Positions 16,653 through 25,745 of a stretch of 64,000 nucleotides of DNA are shown here, piece after piece (position 1 is the first letter of the stretch; every line of letters begins with the position of its first letter). A model generated the notes under the pieces. The model was given only the letters and a program-made list of their open reading frames with translations. It was not told where the DNA came from and did no database searches. The stretch lies in the NCBI GenBank assembly GCA_029856155.1, contig JAHQWL010000040.1:1-64000 (forward strand). Reading direction: 5' to 3'. A program made the translations under genes and the position numbers. This DNA is from Promethearchaeia archaeon (lineage in GTDB: Archaea > Asgardarchaeota > Lokiarchaeia > Sigyniarchaeales > SOKP01).

Positions 16653-17100
16653 ATATAATAAATTGAAGAGTTCTTAACCTATAAAAATTTAAGACTTAAA
16701 ATGCTTCAGGAATTTCTACTACAAAATTACTTCCTTGACTATAATTATAATCTATCCGATTTTCAACCCAGGTTTTACCATTATAGCTTTCAATTATCTT
16801 TTTTACGAGAGAGAGTCCTATTCCCATTCCTCTCACATGATTGTCTTTCTTATAACCTTTTCAAAATTTAATCTACTTTCAAGAGACACTAAAATAAACC
16901 TTAATATAAAGATGTAGTTAATTTTTTCCTAATTTATTGAGATTAGTTAGATAAAGCTTAATCTGAAAATATGATAGAGTAAATAAATTTAAATTTATTG
17001 AAAGAGAAAAAGTAATTCTAAAAGCGTTATAACTATTTGGAGACGCTTTGGTTAAAAAAAATTGCCAAGAAATTTATTAAATTTGGGACTTTTTTAATAT
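16653..17100. other. Intergenic stretch holding a histidine-kinase remnant
   Basis: About 450 bases separate the CCG protein from the oxyanion transporter. The only coding trace is the minus-strand kinase remnant at 16696-16860. The rest is AT-rich DNA with probable promoter elements for the transporter; no RNA gene is recognised. Confidence 0.5.
16696..16860 (-). pseudogene. C-terminal remnant of a sensor histidine kinase
   Basis: A 54-codon open stretch ending at TAA 16696-16698 encodes RGMGIGLSLVKKIIESYNGK and ends FVVEIPEAF. This is the G2 box and last strand of a HATPase_c domain. The stretch is closed upstream by TGA at 16861-16863, and the N box, G1 box and HisKA domain are missing. 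It is therefore the leftover 3' end of a histidine kinase gene. Confidence 0.7.
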
Positions 17101-18261
17101 TTGATTAGTGTGGAACAAAGTGAGAGTCTTAATGAAAAAAAAGCTGAAAAAAAATTTAACAAGTTCACTTTAAGAGAATTTGGAGGAGCTTTTGGAGATT
17201 GGGGTACATTAGTTCCATTTATAATTGGATATATATCAATTGTAGGATTAAGTCCAGCAGGAATCTTCATTACTTTGGGAATTACTAATATTATATTAGG
17301 AGTGAAATTTAACCTCCCACTTCCAGTTCAACCTCAAAAGACTATTGGTACTGTAGCTATTTCAAGACATTGGAATTCAGACTTAGTTATTTCTACTGGA
17401 TTTGGTACCGGAGTGATTTGGTTCCTTCTTGGATTTTCAAAAAAACTTAATTACATTGTGAATAAAGTTCCTATTATAGCAGTAAGAGGTATCCAACTAG
17501 GATTAGCCTTCATTTTAGGGTGGACAGGAATTTTATTATTTGGTGAGAATATTATTTTAGGTTTCATTTCAATTTCAATTATTTTATTGCTTATAAAGAA
17601 TAAACCAATACCATCCGCAATAATTCTTACATTTGGGGGAATTTTAATAATGTTTTTTACAGGTGTTATTAGCATTACAGAATTAAAATTAGGTATTCCA
17701 ACATTATCTTTTGGAATACCTACATGGAATAACTTTTTATACGGAATGATATATGCAGGAATTGCCCAATTATTTTTGACGTTGACAAATGTTATGATTG
17801 CTACTGTTGTATTAATTAAAGAGCTTTTTCCAGAGAAAGAAGGGATTGATGCTAATACCTTAGCTTTTAATATGGGAGCAATGAATTTAATTAATCCTTT
17901 TTTAGTAGGGATGCCTTTATGTCATGGTTCAGGAGGATTAATGGCTCAGTACGCTTTTGGTGCTAGAACTGGAGGGTCTATGATATTAGAGGGAATAATG
18001 GAATTATTTCTTGGATTATTTTTTTCTGACACTCTATTTCTTCTTTTTACTAAGTTTCCCATGGCTATTCTAGGAGCTATGCTTATTTATACTGCCTTTT
18101 TATTAGGAAAAATAGCTTTTAGAGATTTTAATATTAAAACGTTCCCAATAATATTGATCTCCGCAATTTTTTCCTACTTTATTAATATAGCTATTGGATT
18201 TCTAATTGGAATAACGCTTTATTATATTTTTAAAAAATTAATTGACAAACCTGAAAGTTGA
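17101..18261 (+). CDS. MOT1-type molybdate/sulfate transporter
   Basis: The 386-residue protein has 10-11 hydrophobic segments and the two signature blocks of the MFS_MOT1/SulP-like molybdate transporters: an N-terminal REFGGAFGDWGTLVPFIIGY and a PVQPQKTIG loop, with PLCHGSGGLMAQYAFGARTG in the second half. MOT1 proteins bring in molybdate, and possibly tungstate, across the membrane. The tungsten-type AOR encoded 20 kb away would need such a cofactor supply, though that link is inference. The start is TTG 17101 or GTG 17110; neither has a clear ribosome-binding site. Confidence 0.85.
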   Translation: MISVEQSESLNEKKAEKKFNKFTLREFGGAFGDWGTLVPFIIGYISIVGLSPAGIFITLGITNIILGVKFNLPLPVQPQKTIGTVAISRHWNSDLVISTGFGTGVIWFLLGFSKKLNYIVNKVPIIAVRGIQLGLAFILGWTGILLFGENIILGFISISIILLLIKNKPIPSAIILTFGGILIMFFTGVISITELKLGIPTLSFGIPTWNNFLYGMIYAGIAQLFLTLTNVMIATVVLIKELFPEKEGIDANTLAFNMGAMNLINPFLVGMPLCHGSGGLMAQYAFGARTGGSMILEGIMELFLGLFFSDTLFLLFTKFPMAILGAMLIYTAFLLGKIAFRDFNIKTFPIILISAIFSYFINIAIGFLIGITLYYIFKKLIDKPES

Positions 18262-18401
18262 TCCAATAAAATTTATATTTTTAACTATTAATACAATTCT
18301 ATTAGAATTTATCCTATAGTAATTCTGAGCTGATTTTTTTTATAATTTAAATGAAAAATTCTTTTAAGTGTGAAAGTAAATATTCATATTAGAATGAACA
18401 A

Positions 18402-19106
18402 ATGGGTGATTATTTGTTATTTTCCGAAAATGAAATGAATAATATAAAAAGAGAGATGGCCAAACTAAAAGAAAAAGTTGTACTTAAACTATTTACTGAT
18501 TTTAAAACTAAAGAAGATGGAACAAAAATAAGAAAGTGTATGGCTTGTGAGGGTTCATATGAGTTATTAAAAATTTTAAAAGAGCATTCAAATGGAAAGC
18601 TAGAAATTGAGGAAATATCTACTGAAGAAAATGAAGAAGAAGCAAAGAAATTCAATGTTACTAAAATACCTGCTATTCTATTTGTAGATGACAATGACAA
18701 TGAAATTATTCGATATTTAGCACACCCAATAGGATCCGAATTTGTACCCTTTCTCAATAGTATACAATATTTTTCAGGGGTTAGACCATATTATGCGGAT
18801 CAAATTCTTACTCACCTTAAAAAAATAGAGAAATCAAAAATAAAAATATTTATAACGCCAACATGCCCTTACTGTCCAGCAACAGTACCCGTCTTAACTC
18901 TCTTTGCTATTGTTTCCAAGGGAAAAATAACAGCAGAAGTAATTGATGTTAACATGAATCCTGATTTAGGAGAGAAATATCAAGTACAAGGGGTGCCCCA
19001 TACTGTTGTCAATGAAAAAAACCACATATATGGAATGTTCACCCCCCAAGATTTATTGGATAAACTTACAAAGGGTCAGCGAGATTTTGGAGGAATGTAT
19101 GCATAA
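18402..19106 (+). CDS. Protein disulfide oxidoreductase, two thioredoxin folds (first of tandem pair)
   Basis: The protein has two thioredoxin-like halves. The first active site is C46-MAC49, the second C155-PYC158, followed by GVPHTVV with its cis-Pro. This layout and length (234 aa) match archaeal PDO/glutaredoxin-like proteins that reduce, oxidise or isomerise protein disulfides and can accept electrons from thioredoxin reductase. The thioredoxin reductase lies two genes downstream in the same operon. The gene is followed after 22 bases by a paralogue. Confidence 0.87.
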   Translation: MGDYLLFSENEMNNIKREMAKLKEKVVLKLFTDFKTKEDGTKIRKCMACEGSYELLKILKEHSNGKLEIEEISTEENEEEAKKFNVTKIPAILFVDDNDNEIIRYLAHPIGSEFVPFLNSIQYFSGVRPYYADQILTHLKKIEKSKIKIFITPTCPYCPATVPVLTLFAIVSKGKITAEVIDVNMNPDLGEKYQVQGVPHTVVNEKNHIYGMFTPQDLLDKLTKGQRDFGGMYA

Positions 19107-19128
19107 TACAGATAAGGTGATATAATAA

Positions 19129-19812
19129 TTGGCTCAAGATTCAAAATATAGGGAAATTATAAGGAGAGAAATGGTTAAATTAAAAAAGCCTGTTAAATTA
19201 AGGGTTTTTACATGTAAAGAAAAGCCTTCATCGGGGAGTTTAATAAGAGAGTGTATGGATTGTAATCAATTTATGGCACTATTGAAAATATATGAAGAAA
19301 ATTCCAATGGAATGCTAACAATTGAGGAATTATGTATTGATGATAACCCTGAATTTGCTAAAAGGTATGATATTTCGAGAGTACCTACAATCTTATTTAT
19401 TGATGAGGAGGGAAGAGAAATTATAAGATATTTAGCAGCTCCTCAAGGCGGCGAAATTCAACCGTTTATCCAAGCTATATTTGCTTTTGCGGGAGCATCA
19501 AATTACTACGAAGCCACAATAAAACACAATTTAGACAGAATTCAACCTTCTACAATTAAAGTAATGATAACTGAAACTTGTCCTTACTGCCCTCAGGTTT
19601 CTACTATCGCCAATAACTTTGCGATTGCATCTAAGGGGAAAATAAGAACCGTGATTGTAGATATTATAGCAAATCCAGATATCGGACAATATTATGACGC
19701 AGCAGGCGTTCCTTATACTATCATAAATGATCAAAAAACCCTGGTTGGAATGGTTGGTGCAAATGAAATATTAAGAGCGTTGATCGGAGGTAATATACAT
19801 GTTCAATATTGA
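19129..19812 (+). CDS. Protein disulfide oxidoreductase, two thioredoxin folds (second of tandem pair)
   Basis: A paralogue of the preceding gene with active sites C42-MDC45 and C151-PYC154 and a cis-Pro in GVPYTII. The start is TTG 19129, supported by AAGGTGAT a few bases upstream and by alignment with its neighbour. Its last 14 bases overlap the thioredoxin reductase start, so the two are translationally coupled and this copy is the likely preferred partner. The differing first CxxC suggests the two copies have different targets or potentials. Confidence 0.87.
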   Translation: MAQDSKYREIIRREMVKLKKPVKLRVFTCKEKPSSGSLIRECMDCNQFMALLKIYEENSNGMLTIEELCIDDNPEFAKRYDISRVPTILFIDEEGREIIRYLAAPQGGEIQPFIQAIFAFAGASNYYEATIKHNLDRIQPSTIKVMITETCPYCPQVSTIANNFAIASKGKIRTVIVDIIANPDIGQYYDAAGVPYTIINDQKTLVGMVGANEILRALIGGNIHVQY

Positions 19813-20743
19813 TATGGATGGGATTGATTTAGAAAAAACGTACGATCTTATAGTTTTAGGTGGAGGTCCTACTGCATTAGGATGCGCCATATATGCAGCT
19901 CGATTTGCGATGGATATCTTAGTTGTTGGCAAAACTTTTGGAGGTTTAATTGCAACAACTCATATTGTAGAGAATTATCCCGCTATTACATCCATAAGTG
20001 GCCAAGGGTTGATGGATATGTTTAAGGACCATATGGATTCACTCAAGATCCCTTACATCTCAGATGAGATACGGAGTATTGATAGAGGTGATGATCACTT
20101 TGAACTCCATTCTTTCTTTCAAAAATTTAAAGCCTATTCAATTTGCATAGCAACTGGGTCAGAAAGAAGGAAATTAGGCATTCCTGGGGAAGAAAAATTC
20201 GTTGGGAGAGGTGTTTCATATTGTGCGACTTGTGATGGCCCATTTTATAAGGATAAAAATGTTTCTGTGATTGGTGGGAGTGATTCCGCTGCTAAAGAAG
20301 CCTTATTTTTAGCTCAAAGTGTAAATAAGGTATATATTATTTACCGAGGCGAAGAAATTAGGGCTGAACCCATAAATAAGCGAAGAGTGTACGATAATGA
20401 TAAAATTGAGATAATTTACAAAACAAAAATTATAGAAATTAAAGGGGATACCACAGTAAAATCAGTAATTTTTGATAATGGAAAAGAATTTGAAGTAGAT
20501 GGGGTGTTTATTGAGATAGGATCGATTCCTAAATCTGAATTAGCAAAACATATTGGAGTTGAAACCAATGAAAAAGGTGAGATTAAAATTAATCGTAAAT
20601 CAGAAACAAACGTTCCAGGCATTTTTGCCGCGGGAGATGTAGCTGATGCTCCTTTTAAACAAGCTATTACAGGAGTTTCTGAAGGCGTAATAGCAGCATA
20701 TTCTGCTTTCGATTACGTTAAAGAAATGAATATTGAATATTAA
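19799..20743 (+). CDS. trxB: Thioredoxin reductase (NAD(P)H, FAD)
   Basis: An FAD-binding VLGGGPTALGCAIYAARF begins near residue 20. The redox disulfide is C142-ATC145 in SYCATCDGPFY, and the C-terminal flavin motif is GIFAAGDVAD. Length (314 aa) and order match low-molecular-weight thioredoxin reductases. The second nucleotide-binding motif reads VSVIGGSDSAAKEA. Nearby IIYRGEEIRAE is a departure from the basic HRRxxxR NADPH motif, so NADH or another donor is possible. Overlap with the PDO gene indicates a reductase-PDO electron pathway. Confidence 0.9.
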   Translation: MFNIDMDGIDLEKTYDLIVLGGGPTALGCAIYAARFAMDILVVGKTFGGLIATTHIVENYPAITSISGQGLMDMFKDHMDSLKIPYISDEIRSIDRGDDHFELHSFFQKFKAYSICIATGSERRKLGIPGEEKFVGRGVSYCATCDGPFYKDKNVSVIGGSDSAAKEALFLAQSVNKVYIIYRGEEIRAEPINKRRVYDNDKIEIIYKTKIIEIKGDTTVKSVIFDNGKEFEVDGVFIEIGSIPKSELAKHIGVETNEKGEIKINRKSETNVPGIFAAGDVADAPFKQAITGVSEGVIAAYSAFDYVKEMNIEY

Positions 20744-20768
20744 TAGATAATTGTTCCTTATTTAATTC

Positions 20769-21302
20769 TTACTTTATGAGCATTTCCATAAAGATCCAGT
20801 TTTGGCGTATAGGATCTAAAATTTCATTTTGAACAACTTCACTCTCTTGATATGGACCAATTTCGTTAAATCCAATTGATTTGTATAGTCCTTGAGCTTC
20901 CTTCATGAATGGACCAGTATCTAATCGAAGCTTTGAAAATTCTAAATCACGTGCTTTATTAATCAAGCTTTCGAGTAATTCCTTACCTAAACCTTTACCC
21001 CGAAATTCAGGACGAACATACATTCTCTTAATCTCACCAATCTTCTGATCGATCCTCCTCATTGATGCTAATCCAACAATTTGATTATTGAATTTACAGA
21101 GAAATAAACACCCCTCAGGTGGCAAAAATTTATAAAATTCATTCATACTTGTATCAACTGCTTCTTTAACTAATTCAGCAACGTCAAAATTAAGATTAAG
21201 CTCTATATTTATTTTTGACACGACCCATTCAAGGTATTCTGAGTATAATTCCTTAATTTGGTTTTTATAATCATCAGTTTCAATTTGAATGATCCTAATC
21301 AT
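20769..21302 (-). CDS. GNAT-family N-acetyltransferase
   Basis: The acetyl-CoA binding signature is visible as MYVRPEFRGKGLGKELLESL (R/Q-x-x-G-x-G/A), preceded by a GLASMRRID strand and followed by LRLDTGPFMKEAQGLYKSIG. The 177-residue length fits a single GNAT domain with a longer N-terminal helix. The acceptor amine cannot be predicted. It converges on the thioredoxin reductase gene. Confidence 0.85.
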   Translation of the reverse strand: MIRIIQIETDDYKNQIKELYSEYLEWVVSKINIELNLNFDVAELVKEAVDTSMNEFYKFLPPEGCLFLCKFNNQIVGLASMRRIDQKIGEIKRMYVRPEFRGKGLGKELLESLINKARDLEFSKLRLDTGPFMKEAQGLYKSIGFNEIGPYQESEVVQNEILDPIRQNWIFMEMLIK

Positions 21303-21398
21303 AGTTTATACAGAATACTTATGCATAAAATTACTTTATTAAAATAGTGTTTAATTTATTAAAATAATTTTAATTCAAAAAAAGAGAAAAAAAAAGAT

Positions 21399-21764
21399 TT
21401 ATTCAATTTCAATCTCAACACTATGGAACTCGGGCTCCTTGAAAGGTACTTCAATCTTTAGAAGTCCATTTTTATAAACAGCTTTTGCTTCTTCTGGTTT
21501 TATAGGACAACAAACAGTATAGGAACCTATATAGATAGTATCTTCGGTTTCTCCTTTAACGAAAAAGCTATCATCATGCATTTTAAGTTTAATTGTTTCT
21601 TTCTCTACTCCAGGCAATTGAATTTCAATTTTATAGGTATTATCTTCGTCATCAGCCCAAGAACACACCTCTGGCGATATTAAAAACTTTTCTGCTTCCT
21701 TTACTTCAGACATATTTTTCAACTCGAGGGTTAAAATTATTGTTTTATTTCTTGTCAAATTCAT
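21399..21764 (-). CDS. Small heat-shock protein, Hsp20/alpha-crystallin family
   Basis: The central region has the alpha-crystallin strand pattern: YKIEIQLPGVEKETIKLKMH, FFVKGETEDT and YKNGLLKIEVPF, the last being the conserved A-x-x-x-n-GxL motif. These ATP-independent chaperones hold unfolded proteins. The start may be ATG 21714 (MSEVKEAEK), which would remove 17 hydrophobic, poorly conserved residues. Two adjacent Cys (CCPI) in the core are unusual and fit the redox-rich surroundings. Confidence 0.8.
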   Translation of the reverse strand: MNLTRNKTIILTLELKNMSEVKEAEKFLISPEVCSWADDEDNTYKIEIQLPGVEKETIKLKMHDDSFFVKGETEDTIYIGSYTVCCPIKPEEAKAVYKNGLLKIEVPFKEPEFHSVEIEIE

Positions 21765-21898
21765 ACAAAAGAGCTGATTTAAAAGTTCTTTCTAAATATT
21801 ATTAATAAAAGAGATTTTTCTCGCTTAATTATTAGTTTAAAAATCAGATCTATTTTTAATTTATAATATTATAGATCTTTAAGTAGTACAGAATCAAA

Positions 21899-22810
21899 TT
21901 AAGGTTGAATTTTAACTGAGTCTTCTGATAAAATTTCTAAAATTTTTCCCCAATATTCTTTTATATCCCAATCTTGGTTCTTTTTTACTTTTTCAGAGAT
22001 TTCTTTCAGAATTTCTCTAATTTTAAGCGAATCAAAATAAGATAAATTTGGCGTGATTACTGATAACATATATTGTTTTTCTCCATATCTCTCATTATCA
22101 TCTGGAAAAGAATCAAAAAATAGATACCCGTTATTCTTAATATTTTCAATGTTTATTAATATACCTTGAGATCTCGTGATTTTATCATGCCCATAAATCG
22201 AAGTTGCAGCATGAAATAATTGCCTACCAACTGTATTAATTGAAAAAGGTAAATTTTTATCAGGGGGATAACCCTCCTCTACAGTAGGACCCGTAATATC
22301 ATTCCAATATATTATAGATAAACATAAAAGCTGTTGATCTTTATCAAAAATGGACGGTTGCTTCTGAATTTTTAACGAGGAGAGTAATTGTTTAATCTCA
22401 TTATCGATAAGATTAGATTTATTATTTCGCGCAATTTTCCCCGAAATTGATGCAATTAAATCTTCTTTTCTGAAGGGTTTGGTTATATAATCATCCACTC
22501 CCAACATTTTACCTAATCGAATATCTTCAGGAGTAGATTTAGCAGTTAGAAATAGAAATGGAATTCGATTCCATTGAGGGGTATTAGATACTGTCTCAAA
22601 AAAATCATACCCATTCATTCCTGGCATCATAATATCACTAATGATTACATCTGGAGGTGATTTTATTTCAGATAAAAGTTTTATAGCATCTCTACCATTT
22701 ATTGCTGTTTTAACTGCATAGTTATTATCTTCCAATAAGACTTTCAAATGAAATAAGATATCTGCATTATCATCAACTATGAGTATTACAGATCGGGACT
22801 CAACTTGCAT
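21899..22810 (-). CDS. Response regulator with unusual C-terminal domain
   Basis: Residues 8-125 are a receiver domain: acidic pocket D13-D14, phospho-acceptor D59 in ISDIMMPG, and the conserved Lys in DYITKPF. Instead of a DNA-binding output, residues about 155-300 form a mixed alpha/beta domain beginning LSIIYWNDITGPTVEEGYPP, with strands in NGYLFFDSF and YMLSVITP. That composition recalls roadblock/longin-type domains common in Asgard signalling proteins, but the assignment is tentative. The kinase gene ends 61 bases upstream, so this is a two-component pair. Confidence 0.82.
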   Translation of the reverse strand: MQVESRSVILIVDDNADILFHLKVLLEDNNYAVKTAINGRDAIKLLSEIKSPPDVIISDIMMPGMNGYDFFETVSNTPQWNRIPFLFLTAKSTPEDIRLGKMLGVDDYITKPFRKEDLIASISGKIARNNKSNLIDNEIKQLLSSLKIQKQPSIFDKDQQLLCLSIIYWNDITGPTVEEGYPPDKNLPFSINTVGRQLFHAATSIYGHDKITRSQGILINIENIKNNGYLFFDSFPDDNERYGEKQYMLSVITPNLSYFDSLKIREILKEISEKVKKNQDWDIKEYWGKILEILSEDSVKIQP

Positions 22811-22871
22811 AGTGGTTCGCTTGATACTCCTATATTGAAAATATCAATTAGAATTATATTTAAATTTTATT

Positions 22872-25040
22872 TTAAAAATTATCTATTCTTGGAAAAAAAA
22901 TGGAAAAGGTTGTTTCATTTCCTAATTTGCTTTCAACAAAAATTTCTCCCTGGTGAAGTTCTATTATATCCTTTGCTATTGATAAACCTAATCCGGTTCC
23001 AGAAGTATCTCTAGCATTTGAAGCTCTATAAAATCTTTCAAAAATATGAGGTAGTTCATCTTCACTAATTCCTATACCACTATTTTTAAATTGAAATAAA
23101 GTCCCATTTTTTCCTTTAGGATTAAAACTTCCTTTGTAATTTTCAATCACAATTATCTTGATAATTGTATTTTCATGTGAATATTTTATTGCGTTATCAA
23201 GAAGAATTCGAAAAACTTGATCAATCCTTTTAATGTCCCCTTTCATATTGATATCTTCATTAATATTAATTTCAAAAGCAATGTTCTTTTCTTCAGCAAA
23301 AGAAGCGAAGAATAATTCCATATCTTGTAATAGCTTTAAGGGATTATAGTTTTCTAAATTAAGCTCTAATTTTTTTTCATCAATTTGAGAGAGCATGAGA
23401 ATATCTTCTGATAAATCTTTTAGAAGTGAAAGATTCCTCTCTTCTATCTCAATAATGTAGTTTTGTAGTTCAGGGGTTAGTGAAGCTTTTTTTTGCTTGT
23501 ATAAATCTAAAGACATCATTAGAACGGTTATTGGTGTTCTCAATTCATGAGAAACTGTCGACACCAAGTTTTTAATTCTTCTTTCTGCTAAAATTCTCTC
23601 TGTGATATTAAGACCATAAATATTAAGATACAATTTTTCAGCTATGGGGGTTATAGTAAATGAATAAAATTGATTATTTAATTCAAGCTCAATTTGTTGA
23701 ATTATTTGAGTATGAAAGACTTCCTCTACTACATTATTTAAACTAGGGGGTATTTTATTCCCAATCTCAATATTAAACAATTTTTGACCAGCATCATTTA
23801 TATATAGGACAATTTCATTACTGACTCTTAATATTGGATTTGGATTCTCCGAAGGAAACTTTGCTAAACTCTTAATTTGTTCTTCTGCTTTTCTGCGTTC
23901 AGTAATATTTCGACCAACAGAAACGATATAATTAATATCTCCATGATCATCAGTAATAACTGAGCCTAAATATTCAAAGGGTATTTTTTTCCCTTCCTTT
24001 GTAATTAATTCCATTTGAACTGTAGTATTGCCAGTTTCTATGGCATTAAGTATAGCCTTTTCAGCTTTTTCTAAATCTTCTTGGTTGTAATATGAATCAG
24101 GTGCTTTCATGGATAATATTTCCTTATCAGTATAACCACTGATCTCATTAAAAGCTTTATTCCATTTTATCGCTTTACCGTTCTTTGGATTGAACACAAA
24201 AAAAGTATCCATTTGAGTATTTAATGCTGTTTTTGTAAATTCCTCACTCTGTTTTAATCTTGTGAATAAAGTATTTAAAGGATCCTCGAATCCCTTTTGG
24301 ACAATTGCTAAATAAATAAAATAAAAAGAAACTATTTTAAAGATATGCCCTATTAAAGAGGAAAGATCATATACACCAATATATAAAGTAAAAGCTACCT
24401 CCGCTATTATTAATGATAAGATCGAAAATATTTTCAATCGAAACGTTGTTAAATTGAGCTCTTTTCTATTTTTATATAATACTATTATAGATACTACTAA
24501 AATTCCAATAATTATATATTCGCTGATAATTTTAAATGGTGTAAGACCTTCACTATAACAAACCGGAAAAATTTTAGTAAAAATCAATATTACCAAAAGT
24601 GTAGTTACAATCGAATATCCAATTAGTAAAAGAGTTGGATTAATCTTTTTATACATTAAAAGAAATGCCAAGAGAAATGAGACTGCTTGAAGATATCTGG
24701 CAGCGATCCATAATTGAGTAGGTAAATTTGCGTCATATCCTTCAAATATATTCATTCCACTATATGCTAAAGTATGGATTAGATCAATTGAGCCAATAAA
24801 TAATAGACTGACGCCTAGAACTAAGAAAATCGAGCTCTCTATATTCTTTCGAGTATTCCATCCAATCATAAAAATGCCAAATGCAATAACTATACTAAAT
24901 AACTCAGCTATAGTATGAAATAACAGAAAGCTATAGAAATTAGTAAGATAAATAAGAAGTAAGATTAAAGCAAAAACAATTAACGATGATCTATATTTTA
25001 CTCGACTTGTTATTTCCTTTTTTTCTTCCTGCGACAACAT
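22872..25040 (-). CDS. Membrane sensor histidine kinase: MASE3, PAS, HisKA, HATPase
   Basis: The N-terminal 250 residues contain about seven membrane helices with the MASE3 hallmark DLIHTLAYSGMNIFEG and ARYLQAVSFLLAF. A PAS domain follows (about 265-385, MDTFFVFNPKNGKAIKWNKA) and a second, weaker PAS-like region to about 480. HisKA carries His498 in VSHELRTP; the HATPase has LLDNAIKYS, GIGISEDELPHIFERFYRA and GTGLGLSIAKDI. All catalytic boxes are intact. The partner response regulator is the next gene. The membrane-embedded sensor implies a hydrophobic or membrane signal. Confidence 0.9.
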   Translation of the reverse strand: MLSQEEKKEITSRVKYRSSLIVFALILLLIYLTNFYSFLLFHTIAELFSIVIAFGIFMIGWNTRKNIESSIFLVLGVSLLFIGSIDLIHTLAYSGMNIFEGYDANLPTQLWIAARYLQAVSFLLAFLLMYKKINPTLLLIGYSIVTTLLVILIFTKIFPVCYSEGLTPFKIISEYIIIGILVVSIIVLYKNRKELNLTTFRLKIFSILSLIIAEVAFTLYIGVYDLSSLIGHIFKIVSFYFIYLAIVQKGFEDPLNTLFTRLKQSEEFTKTALNTQMDTFFVFNPKNGKAIKWNKAFNEISGYTDKEILSMKAPDSYYNQEDLEKAEKAILNAIETGNTTVQMELITKEGKKIPFEYLGSVITDDHGDINYIVSVGRNITERRKAEEQIKSLAKFPSENPNPILRVSNEIVLYINDAGQKLFNIEIGNKIPPSLNNVVEEVFHTQIIQQIELELNNQFYSFTITPIAEKLYLNIYGLNITERILAERRIKNLVSTVSHELRTPITVLMMSLDLYKQKKASLTPELQNYIIEIEERNLSLLKDLSEDILMLSQIDEKKLELNLENYNPLKLLQDMELFFASFAEEKNIAFEININEDINMKGDIKRIDQVFRILLDNAIKYSHENTIIKIIVIENYKGSFNPKGKNGTLFQFKNSGIGISEDELPHIFERFYRASNARDTSGTGLGLSIAKDIIELHQGEIFVESKLGNETTFSIFFPRIDNF

Positions 25041-25155
25041 ATACTTATGAAAGTCTGTAACTTTTTTTGCTTCGATACTAAATAGTATTCTTTTCTAATA
25101 TATTTTAAAATTTTCAAATTATTTAAAATCGCTAAAATCACTAAACCTACATCAT

Positions 25156-25704
25156 TTATATAACTGTAGATTTTTCAAAGATTGCGTATATTGATGTTTT
25201 ATAAAGTGAATAATTAAATTTTGGAGGAATAGTCTCTTTTATTTTTCTTATAAAATCATCAATAACATTTTCATTTAAATTGCTATCAAATACCAAATCT
25301 GGGTCAAATTTATGGAGAAAAATAGAAAAGTCAATGCCATTTTGTATTTCAATTGAATTTATTACTTTGATCATATATTCAAGGGCAAGATCATAACGAT
25401 TAACATCTTGAATATCAATTACATATATAAATTTACTGGTTCCCTTTACATATTTTTTAAAATCGTTGAAATACTCATCAAGATATGCTTTTTGCCCGCC
25501 AAGATCCCAAATAGAATATTCTGAATTTAAGGCTTGAAAATGCTCAACATCAAGACCTCTAGTGGGCATTGGACTATTAAAAGCAGAAATAGCTTTGATA
25601 CCCTTTAAACAATTCAAAATTGATGTTTTCCCACTATTATCTAGTCCTAGAAGCACAATCTTTATTGATTGTTTAGTTGGTTTATCTTTTTTTGAGGATT
25701 TCAT
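25156..25704 (-). CDS. Small GTPase of the Arf/Rag-like type
   Basis: The G1 loop is G20-LDNSGKTS28, switch I has PTRG at 47-50, and G3 is WDLGGQ at 66-71; these are Arf/Arl-type. The base-recognition motif is HKFD (131-134) instead of NKxD, as in Rag/Gtr GTPases. A short lysine-rich N-terminus precedes the fold, with no obvious myristoylation Gly2. Asgard genomes hold many such GTPases. The gene lies 115 bases from the start of the histidine kinase on the same strand. Its effector and membrane target are unknown. Confidence 0.85.
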   Translation of the reverse strand: MKSSKKDKPTKQSIKIVLLGLDNSGKTSILNCLKGIKAISAFNSPMPTRGLDVEHFQALNSEYSIWDLGGQKAYLDEYFNDFKKYVKGTSKFIYVIDIQDVNRYDLALEYMIKVINSIEIQNGIDFSIFLHKFDPDLVFDSNLNENVIDDFIRKIKETIPPKFNYSLYKTSIYAIFEKSTVI

Positions 25705-25745
25705 ATTTTTTTAGGGATTTTAAAATAAAATATATTCTTAAAAAG

